From: Buttiauxella sp035271705
GTDB lineage: Bacteria; Pseudomonadota; Gammaproteobacteria; Enterobacterales; Enterobacteriaceae
Assembly: GCF_035271705.1 (NCBI RefSeq)
Contig: NZ_DATERI010000128.1
Span: 1-12,589, forward strand
Reading direction: 5' to 3'
DNA length: 12,589 bases
Made by a program: the position numbers and the translations under genes. Within the stretch, counting starts at the first letter, position 1, and each line of letters begins with the position of its first letter. The notes below the pieces were generated by a model, which did not search any database, was not told the origin of the DNA, and was given only the letters and a program-made list of their open reading frames with translations. Positions 6,666-12,029 of the stretch are shown one piece after another.

Positions 6666-7433
6666 ATGAAACCGGCAAGGATACCTGAAAATTTCACTTC
6701 ACCGCATCATTGGGGAGAACTGCCTTGGGGCGAGTACTATCGTGAGGCGTTGGAAACCCAACTCCAGCCCTGGCTTGCCAAAATGTTCGGTTTCCATCTA
6801 TTGAAGATAGGTAACCTAAGCGCTGAAATTAACACTGAAGCGTGTGCCATTTCACACCAGGTTAGTGTCGCTCTACAAGGCGATAGGCTCCAGGTGAATG
6901 CCGATCCACTTCATTTACCCTTTGCCGCGAAGTCTGTGGATGCATGTATGTTGGCTCATACATTGCCATGGTGCCAGGATCCTCACCGATTACTGCGTGA
7001 AGCCGACCGGGTATTGATTGATGACGGATGGCTAATTCTAAGCAGCTTCAACCCGATGAGTTTGTTAGGTTTAGGTAAAACAGTGCCATTTATACGCAAA
7101 CGCGCACCCTATCATTGCCGAATGTTTACGCCGATGAGGATGTTCGATTGGCTGGCATTGTTGAATTTTGAAGTTATGCACCAACGCAGTTTCCAGGTTT
7201 TACCCTGGAGTAAACAAGGTGGAAAAATGTTGAGTACTCACCTGCCTGCACTGGGTTGCATGCACGTCATTGTGGCGCGTAAGAGGACATTGCCACTTAC
7301 GCTTAATCCAATGAAAAGCCGAACAGCGAAAACGCAAATCCGTTCGGCAGTTGGCGCTACCAGACAGTTTAAGGAAACGACTAAGGTTTCGTCGCCTCTG
7401 GTTGATAACCAACATCCTCAAGAGATGGATTAG
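6666..7433 (+). CDS. yafS: YafS, methyltransferase-like protein
   Basis: A 255-residue protein matching E. coli YafS (about 240 aa) from the start MKPARIP through FGFHLLKIGNLSAEIN, ADPLHLPFAAKSVD, HTLPWCQDPHRLLREADRVL and VGATRQ near the C-terminus. The fold is that of a type-11 SAM methyltransferase, but the expected glycine-rich motif I is degenerate (LLKIGNLSAE, about 45-54), so cofactor binding and activity are doubtful. The frame is open upstream to 6531 inside gloB, but ATG 6666 has AAGAAGG five bases upstream and matches the family. The gene is divergent from gloB. Its last 53 bases overlap the end of the convergent rnhA. Function is not known to me. Confidence 0.93.
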   Translation: MKPARIPENFTSPHHWGELPWGEYYREALETQLQPWLAKMFGFHLLKIGNLSAEINTEACAISHQVSVALQGDRLQVNADPLHLPFAAKSVDACMLAHTLPWCQDPHRLLREADRVLIDDGWLILSSFNPMSLLGLGKTVPFIRKRAPYHCRMFTPMRMFDWLALLNFEVMHQRSFQVLPWSKQGGKMLSTHLPALGCMHVIVARKRTLPLTLNPMKSRTAKTQIRSAVGATRQFKETTKVSSPLVDNQHPQEMD

Positions 7434-7857
7434 TCGCGGCTTCACGCGCAAGTTCATCACAGCGTTCGTTTTCAGGGTGACCGGCATGGCCTTTCACCCA
7501 TTCCCAACTGATTTTGTGCTCGCTCAGCGCGACGTCCAGTCGTTTCCATAAATCGACATTTTTCACGGGTTTCTTGTCGGCAGTTTTCCACCCACGTTTT
7601 TTCCAGTTATGAATCCATTGGGTAATTCCCTGGCGAACATATTGACTGTCAGTACTGAGCACAATGTCACAAGGTTCAATTAACGCCTCAAGTGCTACAA
7701 TAGCCGCCATCATTTCCATGCGATTATTCGTTGTTAAACGATAGCCGACGCTAAAAATTTTTTCGTGTTGTTTGTACCGTAGAATGGCACCGTACCCACC
7801 AGGGCCCGGGTTACCGAGGCAAGAGCCATCGGTGAAAATTTCTACCTGTTTACGCAT
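7381..7857 (-). CDS. rnhA: Ribonuclease HI
   Basis: A 158-residue RNase HI. All active-site residues are at E. coli positions: D10 (FTDGSCLGNPGPGG), E48 (NRMEMMAA), D70 (LSTDSQYV), H124 (VKGHAGHPEN) and D134 (CDELA). The basic protrusion WKKRGWKTADKKPVK (residues 85-99) that grips the hybrid is also present. It degrades RNA in RNA-DNA hybrids, removing primers and R-loops. The frame is open to 7956, but M at 7857 fits the family N-terminus (MRKQVEIFTDG), with AGGAAG about ten bases upstream. It is divergent from dnaQ across 52 bases, as in E. coli, and convergent with yafS, overlapping it by 53 bases. The tail EATKP is a few residues longer than in E. coli. Confidence 0.98.
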   Translation of the reverse strand: MRKQVEIFTDGSCLGNPGPGGYGAILRYKQHEKIFSVGYRLTTNNRMEMMAAIVALEALIEPCDIVLSTDSQYVRQGITQWIHNWKKRGWKTADKKPVKNVDLWKRLDVALSEHKISWEWVKGHAGHPENERCDELAREAATNPSLEDVGYQPEATKP

Positions 7858-7909
7858 CTCTGGTAGACTTCCTGTGAATAAAAAACCAAGTCTGACATAA
7901 ACGAGCGCC
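7858..7909. promoter_or_regulatory. Shared rnhA-dnaQ divergent promoter region
   Basis: The 52-base gap must hold or overlap promoters for both genes; in E. coli the rnhA and dnaQ promoters are known to overlap. An inverted repeat AGACTT (7865-7870) / AAGTCT (7888-7893) with a 17-base spacer lies here, next to an A-rich run at 7880-7885. I could not assign -35 and -10 boxes with confidence. Confidence 0.45.
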
Positions 7910-8641
7910 ATGAGCACAGCAATTACACGACAGATCGTACTCGATACTGAAACCACCGGTATGAACCAAATCGGTGCTCACTACGAAGGGCATCGCATTA
8001 TCGAAATCGGTGCGGTTGAAGTGATTAACCGTCGACTGACGGGCAACAATTTCCATGTCTATTTAAAGCCGGACCGGCTGGTGGACCCGGAAGCATTTGG
8101 CGTGCATGGAATCGCAGACGAATTTCTGGCGGATAAACCCACTTTCGACCAGGTCGCTGATTCGTTTATGGATTACATTCGCGGTGCAGAACTGGTCATC
8201 CATAATGCATCGTTTGATATCGGGTTTATGGACTATGAGTTCAGTAAGCTCAAGCGCGATATCCCAAAAACCAATACTTTCTGCAAAATCACGGACAGCC
8301 TTGCACTCGCGCGTAAGATGTTCCCGGGCAAGCGAAACAGTCTCGATGCTCTTTGCTCACGCTACGAAATAGACAACAGTAAACGAACACTGCACGGCGC
8401 ATTGCTCGATGCCCAAATCCTGTCCGATGTCTATTTGATGATGACAGGCGGGCAAACTTCGCTGAAGTTTGCCATGGAAGGAGACGTTCAACAGCGTAGT
8501 GGAGACAACGGTATTCAGCGTGTTGTACGCCAGAGTTCGGGTGTACGTATCATTCGGGCCACTGATGCCGAGCTGGAAGCGCATGAGTCGCGACTTGATC
8601 TGGTGGAAAAGAAGGGCGGAAGTTGTCTGTGGCGTATATAA
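7910..8641 (+). CDS. dnaQ: DNA polymerase III epsilon subunit, 3'-5' proofreading exonuclease
   Basis: A 243-residue protein, exactly the E. coli length. The DEDDh exonuclease residues are intact: D12 and E14 (VLDTETTG), D103 (SFDIGFMDYE), H162 and D167 (LHGALLDAQI). Q182-F187 (QTSLKF) occupies the internal beta-clamp-binding site, which is QTSMAF in E. coli as I recall. Then come a Q/G-rich linker and the C-terminal helix plus GGSCLWRI that bind the alpha subunit. It removes misincorporated bases in the replicative core with alpha and theta. The upstream GAGC at 7903-7906 is only a weak ribosome-binding site; the start is fixed by homology. It is divergent from rnhA and followed by tRNA-Asp. 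Confidence 0.99.
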   Translation: MSTAITRQIVLDTETTGMNQIGAHYEGHRIIEIGAVEVINRRLTGNNFHVYLKPDRLVDPEAFGVHGIADEFLADKPTFDQVADSFMDYIRGAELVIHNASFDIGFMDYEFSKLKRDIPKTNTFCKITDSLALARKMFPGKRNSLDALCSRYEIDNSKRTLHGALLDAQILSDVYLMMTGGQTSLKFAMEGDVQQRSGDNGIQRVVRQSSGVRIIRATDAELEAHESRLDLVEKKGGSCLWRI

Positions 8642-8716
8642 AAACAGCGCGAATGGATTAAAAATCACCGTTTGGGTGAAAATAGCGGCAAGCGATTAGA
8701 TTTATAAGAAAAAACG

Positions 8717-8745
8717 TTGACGGTCATGAGCGCAATACGTAATAT
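8717..8745 (+). promoter_or_regulatory. Strong sigma-70 promoter of tRNA-Asp
   Basis: TTGACG (8717-8722) and TAATAT (8740-8745) are separated by exactly 17 bases. An A-rich tract (about 8704-8714) just upstream resembles an UP element. The discriminator after the -10 box is C+G-rich (CTGCCTCG), a feature of stringently controlled stable-RNA promoters. It lies about 30 bases before the tRNA, so this copy is an independent transcription unit. Confidence 0.85.
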
Positions 8746-8752
8746 CTGCCTC

Positions 8753-8768
8753 GTTCCCGACGGGGAAC
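8753..8768 (+). other. Hairpin in the tRNA-Asp 5' leader
   Basis: GTTCCC (8753-8758) and GGGAAC (8763-8768) form a perfect six-base-pair stem with a four-base loop GACG. It ends seven bases before the mature 5' end. With transcription starting near 8752 it would be the first structure in the precursor, and it may protect or guide 5' processing by RNase P. The function is inferred. Confidence 0.5.
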
Positions 8769-8775
8769 AAAACGC

Positions 8776-8852
8776 GGAGCGGTAGTTCAGTCGGTTAGAA
8801 TACCTGCCTGTCACGCAGGGGGTCGCGGGTTCGAGTCCCGTCCGTTCCGCCA
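8776..8852 (+). tRNA. aspV: tRNA-Asp (anticodon GTC), stand-alone copy
   Basis: Identical over all 77 bases, plus the following C, to the copy at 176-252, with anticodon GTC at 8810-8812 and encoded CCA. It has its own promoter (8717-8745) and terminator. Position after dnaQ matches E. coli aspV. In E. coli and relatives the region downstream of this tRNA is a known site for inserted islands; here it is followed by the hpx allantoin cluster. The identical copies form direct repeats around the yafC-dnaQ block. Confidence 0.98.
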
Positions 8853-8859
8853 CAATCAG

Positions 8860-8889
8860 AAAGCCTGAATCAGAAATGATTCAGGCTTT
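8860..8889. terminator. Terminator between tRNA-Asp and hpxC
   Basis: A perfect 13-base-pair stem AAAGCCTGAATCA (8860-8872) / TGATTCAGGCTTT (8877-8889) with GAAA loop. TTT then CGTCGTTTT follows on the plus strand. It ends the tRNA transcript and, being symmetrical, can also serve the convergent hpxC, which ends 15 bases away. The T tracts are interrupted, but the stem is strong. Confidence 0.85.
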
Positions 8890-8903
8890 CGTCGTTTTAA
8901 AGC

Positions 8904-10397
8904 TTAATCTTTCGAAACGACAACCTGTCCGGTATATCCCGCCACGTCACTGACTTTTTCAGCACGAGCCAGCCAGCGGTAACAACCTGCGCTCAGAAAT
9001 GCACCGATAAACCAGCTAAAGTTTGCCACTTCATGCAATGATGGGATAAAGCTGATTGTCAGACCAACCGCGACGGACGGCACCAGCGCCAGAATCGCTT
9101 TCGGATTGAACCCACCTTTGTACCAATAGCGACCCTTTGAAGTGTCATCAAACAGATCGTCGACATAAATTTTGCTGCGCTTAATGATGTAGAAATCGGT
9201 CAGCAGGATACCGAACAGTGGCCCAATGAACGATCCCAGGACATCCAGCGTGTAGTGAATCAGTTCGGGAGACTGGAACAAGTTCCACGGTGTCAGCAGC
9301 ACAGAACCTACAGCGGCAATCATGCCGCCGGTACGGAAGCTGATTTTCTGCGGAGAACAGTTAGAAAAGTCGAATGCAGGTGAAACGAAATTTGCCACGA
9401 TATTAATACCGATCGTGGCGGTAATCATGGTCAGCAAACCAATCGCCATCGCAAGGCTATTACCCACGTGGCTTACGGTTTCAATCGGGTCGGTAATCAT
9501 TTTGCCAAACAGCGATTGAGTGCCGGAAACAATCACCACAGTAACAATGGAGAACAGCAAGAAGTTGAACGGCAGCCCCCAGCGGTTACCACGACGGATT
9601 TCTTGCATACTTTTGCCGTAGCGTGAGAAGTCACCGAAGTTCAACAGCGGGCCGGAGAAGTAAGAAACGACCAGTGCGATTGCAGTAAGCATCTGCCACG
9701 CTTGTTCGCCGGAAGTGAGGTGTTTACTAGCAAGCGTAAACGAAATACCGTCAAATCCGGTCTGATACAAAATCCAACCTGCCAGAGCCATCATGACGAT
9801 GTAAACCGCCGGACCGGCGATATCAATGAATCGTTTAATGGCATTCATGCCATGCCAGAACACCGCCGCCTGTAATGCCCACATAATGCCGAAGCAAACC
9901 CAACCGAGGTGGGAAAGCCCCAGGAAGTGCCCCGTAGTCATTGGGGCAAGGGATGGCACGAATTTGAGTAATACCAACATTAAAGCGTTCGCGGCTAAAT
10001 AGGTTTGTATACCGTACCAGGCGAAAGCTATCAGCCCGCGGATCACGGCAGGTATATTCGCGCCGAACACTCCAAATGCCTGGCGGCAAATAACCGCATA
10101 GGGCACACCCGCCATCTGGCTTGGTTTTGCAACCAGGTTCGCACACAACTGCACAATACAGATCCCAACCAACAGGCAAAGTAACACCTGCCAACTCGCC
10201 AACCCTAATGTGAAGAAGCTAGCTGCAACAACATAGCCCCCCATGCTGTGTACATCGGACATCCAGAAAGAGAAAATATTGTACCAGGACCATGTCTGGT
10301 TGCGCGTTGGCGCCAGATCATCATTACACAGGCGCAGGCTGTATCCAGCGTTGGCGCTATCGTTCATGGCAGTCGTGTTGTGTTCAATGTTTGGCAT
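8904..10397 (-). CDS. hpxC: Allantoin/hydantoin permease, NCS1 family (HpxC type)
   Basis: A 497-residue, 12-helix transporter of the nucleobase-cation-symport-1 family (PucI, AllP/YbbW, Mhp1). Family features are the N-terminal NQTWSWYNIFSFWMSDVHSM, FAWYGIQTYLAANAL with W127 and Q131 (matching Mhp1 substrate-stacking W117 and Q121), NFGDFSRY (253-260), and NIVANFVSPAFDFSN (332-346). It would import allantoin across the inner membrane with a cation. The frame is open to 10487, but ATG 10397 has AGGAG eight bases upstream, so I exclude the extra 30 residues. It is divergent from the hpxS-hpxA-hpxB operon, the arrangement known for Klebsiella hpxC. Uracil or hydantoin as substrate cannot be excluded from sequence, but the neighbours favour allantoin. 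Confidence 0.9.
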   Translation of the reverse strand: MPNIEHNTTAMNDSANAGYSLRLCNDDLAPTRNQTWSWYNIFSFWMSDVHSMGGYVVAASFFTLGLASWQVLLCLLVGICIVQLCANLVAKPSQMAGVPYAVICRQAFGVFGANIPAVIRGLIAFAWYGIQTYLAANALMLVLLKFVPSLAPMTTGHFLGLSHLGWVCFGIMWALQAAVFWHGMNAIKRFIDIAGPAVYIVMMALAGWILYQTGFDGISFTLASKHLTSGEQAWQMLTAIALVVSYFSGPLLNFGDFSRYGKSMQEIRRGNRWGLPFNFLLFSIVTVVIVSGTQSLFGKMITDPIETVSHVGNSLAMAIGLLTMITATIGINIVANFVSPAFDFSNCSPQKISFRTGGMIAAVGSVLLTPWNLFQSPELIHYTLDVLGSFIGPLFGILLTDFYIIKRSKIYVDDLFDDTSKGRYWYKGGFNPKAILALVPSVAVGLTISFIPSLHEVANFSWFIGAFLSAGCYRWLARAEKVSDVAGYTGQVVVSKD

Positions 10398-10468
10398 GAT
10401 ATCTGCTCCTATTAAAAACAGATGCTGACGGATTGTCTGTAAGCGTAATTGCAGGAAACAGGCCAGGT

Positions 10469-10510
10469 TTGTATTAATCGTGTACATAATGAATTAATAT
10501 TGTATACAAG
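10469..10510 (+). promoter_or_regulatory. hpxSAB promoter with two HpxS-type operators and a NAC site
   Basis: A perfect palindrome TTGTATACAA (10500-10509, S1-like) overlaps a -10 candidate TATACA (10503-10508). A second dyad, core TGTACA (10481-10486, S2-like), overlaps the -35 position GTGTAC (10480-10485), 17 bases away. Between them ATA-N9-TAT (10486-10500) is a perfect NAC consensus. A half site TTGTAT (10469-10474) lies further upstream. In Klebsiella pneumoniae HpxS is reported to bind tandem sites over the -10 and -35 of hpxSAB, with NAC between and overlapping the upstream one. The match is striking, but the sites here are predicted by eye. Confidence 0.75.
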
Positions 10511-10542
10511 ATGTGCGAGTGAGGCGGCAGCAGGAGCAAGTA

Positions 10543-11256
10543 ATGAAGCATGATTTCAGGGCGCAGGCCCCGGCAGAACTACAGGATAAAGAAGAATTTA
10601 TTTGGCAATCGCTGATGAATGCGATTGTGGAACATCAATTACCACCGGGAAGTAAATTGCCCGAAGAAGCGTTAGCGGAAGTGTTCGGCGTGAGTCGTAC
10701 GGGAATCAGAAAAGTGCTGACACGTCTTGCGACAGTGCAAATGATCACCATGGCGCCCAAACGTGGTGCATTTGTTGCCACACCGAGTGTAGAAGAGTCG
10801 AAGTCTATCTTTCAGACGCGCTCAATGATCGAGTGCGCAAATTTGGTGAACGTATTGGATCATCTTCAACCCCCGCATTTGGTCGCGCTGGAAAAGTTGA
10901 TAAGACAAGAAGATGAAGCACATCACATTGGTGATGGCGCAGCCGCCATACGTTTATCAGCCGCATTCCATATCCAGTTGCAGGCTATTTCGGGTAACCA
11001 GGTTTTAACTGAAATGGTAACCGGATTAACACAGCGATCTTCTTTAGTTATTGCTACATGGGGAGCGCCATGGCAGCGCGGCTGCCGTTGTGTTGACCAC
11101 GACAACCTATTGGAACTGCTGCGTAAAAAAGACCTCGCGCCACTGACTCATGCGATGCAGCATCACTTTGAACATATCGTTTCCAGCCTGCATTTTGAAC
11201 GCAGCGGTGAGATGGTTCCTGACTTTGCCCGCCTTTTTGGTACGCAAGGAGACTAA
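10543..11256 (+). CDS. hpxS: GntR-family (FCD) regulator of allantoin genes, HpxS
   Basis: A 237-residue GntR regulator. The winged helix-turn-helix spans about 17-80 (GSKLPEEALAEVFGVSRTGI, KRGAFVATPS), and an all-helical FCD effector domain spans about 85-215. The FCD metal/ligand histidines appear at H143 (AAFH), H186 (CVDHDNL) and H208 (MQHHFEH). The aspartate expected four residues before H143 is serine (S139), so the metal site may be altered. In Klebsiella, HpxS represses hpxSAB without allantoin and activates it with allantoin, together with NAC. The frame is open to 10513, but ATG 10543 has AGGAG six bases upstream. It is the first gene of the operon; hpxA begins three bases after its stop. 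Confidence 0.9.
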   Translation: MKHDFRAQAPAELQDKEEFIWQSLMNAIVEHQLPPGSKLPEEALAEVFGVSRTGIRKVLTRLATVQMITMAPKRGAFVATPSVEESKSIFQTRSMIECANLVNVLDHLQPPHLVALEKLIRQEDEAHHIGDGAAAIRLSAAFHIQLQAISGNQVLTEMVTGLTQRSSLVIATWGAPWQRGCRCVDHDNLLELLRKKDLAPLTHAMQHHFEHIVSSLHFERSGEMVPDFARLFGTQGD

Positions 11257-11259
11257 CGC

Positions 11260-11997
11260 ATGGCACAGCATTTAATCCAGGTGATCAACCCGAATACGAA
11301 CGTAGCGATGACGCACACCATCGCCGAAGCGGCACGCAGCGTGGCCGCGCCTACAAGTGAAATTATCGCGGTTTGCCCAACACAGGGCGTGGAGTCTATA
11401 GAAGGACATTTTGATGAGGCGATTGCTGCCGTCGGTGTTCTTGAGCAGATCAAGCGCGGTAAAGAGCAGGGTGTTAGCGGCCATGTCATCGCCTGTTTCG
11501 GTGATCCGGGTTTATTGGCGGCACGTGAACTTGCCAGCGGGCCGGTTATCGGCATCGCAGAAGCGGCGATGCATGTTGCCACGCTCGTTGCTACTCGATT
11601 TTCTATTGTTACCACTCTGCCGCGAACTGTGATTATTGCGCGTCATTTGCTGCGCCAGTATGGATTCGAACATCACTGTGCCGCCCTCCATGCGATCGAT
11701 TTACCTGTGCTGGCTTTAGAAGATGGCACGGGTCTTGCTCAGATGAAGGTACGCGAGCGTTGTATACAAGCTATGAAAGAAGATAACAGCGGAGCGATCG
11801 TGCTGGGTTGTGGAGGAATGGCCAATCTGGCACGGGAGCTGACGAGTGAACTGGGTATTCCCGTCATTGATGGCGTCACTGCCGCGGTGAAGATGGTGGA
11901 GTCCCTCATCGCTCTTAGACTGGGAACCAGTAAACACGGTGACCTCGCGTATCCGAATACAAAGCCGTTATCAGGCTGTTTTGACATGCTGAGTTGA
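11260..11997 (+). CDS. hpxA: Allantoin racemase HpxA (Asp/Glu/hydantoin racemase family)
   Basis: A 245-residue two-domain racemase. Both catalytic cysteines are present, C79 (VIACFGDPG) and C184 (VLGCGGMA), the same numbers I recall for the structurally studied Klebsiella allantoin racemase. The N-terminal INPNTN (9-14) is the family start motif. It interconverts R- and S-allantoin so that a stereospecific allantoinase can use both. ATG 11260 has AAGGAGA upstream and lies three bases after the hpxS stop, so the two are translationally close. An exact copy of the operator 11-mer TTGTATACAAG lies within the gene at 11760-11770 (codons for C-I-Q, with a rare ATA isoleucine codon). hpxB follows 32 bases after the stop. 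Confidence 0.95.
   Translation: MAQHLIQVINPNTNVAMTHTIAEAARSVAAPTSEIIAVCPTQGVESIEGHFDEAIAAVGVLEQIKRGKEQGVSGHVIACFGDPGLLAARELASGPVIGIAEAAMHVATLVATRFSIVTTLPRTVIIARHLLRQYGFEHHCAALHAIDLPVLALEDGTGLAQMKVRERCIQAMKEDNSGAIVLGCGGMANLARELTSELGIPVIDGVTAAVKMVESLIALRLGTSKHGDLAYPNTKPLSGCFDMLS
11760..11770 (+). promoter_or_regulatory. Intragenic copy of the HpxS-type operator
   Basis: TTGTATACAAG repeats exactly the 11 bases of the main operator at 10500-10510, including the full ten-base palindrome, 1,260 bases downstream. It is read within hpxA as TGT ATA CAA. Flanking bases differ. It could be an auxiliary operator for looping or a roadblock, or a coincidence; a given ten-base word is expected about 0.01 times in this window. 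Confidence 0.35.
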
Positions 11998-11998
11998 T

Positions 11999-12023
11999 GT
12001 TCCTGGCTCGGCTCATAAGGAAC
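11999..12023 (+). promoter_or_regulatory. Inverted repeat covering the hpxB ribosome-binding site
   Basis: GTTCCT (11999-12004) pairs with AGGAAC (12018-12023) around a 13-base loop that contains the tandem repeat GGCTCGGCTC. The 3' arm holds AAGGAA, the hpxB Shine-Dalgarno sequence seven bases before its ATG. Ribosomes finishing hpxA (stop at 11995-11997) would reach this stem, so it may couple hpxB translation to hpxA. This is inference from geometry. Confidence 0.35.
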
Positions 12024-12029
12024 CGAACC

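Noticed and set aside
7858..7956. N-terminal extension of rnhA into dnaQ
   Set aside because: The extra 33 codons are antisense to dnaQ and absent from the RNase HI family; MRKQVEIFTDG at 7857 is the normal start.
8665..8679. TCACC/GGTGA hairpin downstream of dnaQ as a terminator
   Set aside because: It has only five base pairs and no T tract follows, so I do not call it a terminator.
8665..8853. Open frame antisense to the second tRNA-Asp and its promoter
   Set aside because: The protein-like segment arises from the reverse complement of the tRNA gene; no promoter or ribosome-binding site supports it.
10398..10487. 30-residue N-terminal extension of hpxC
   Set aside because: It would run through the control region. 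The ATG at 10397 has AGGAG at good spacing.
11253..11615. 120-codon frame antisense to hpxA
   Set aside because: hpxA has both catalytic cysteines and family motifs; the opposite frame is Ala/Ser/Thr-rich, as expected for the shadow of a G+C-rich gene.
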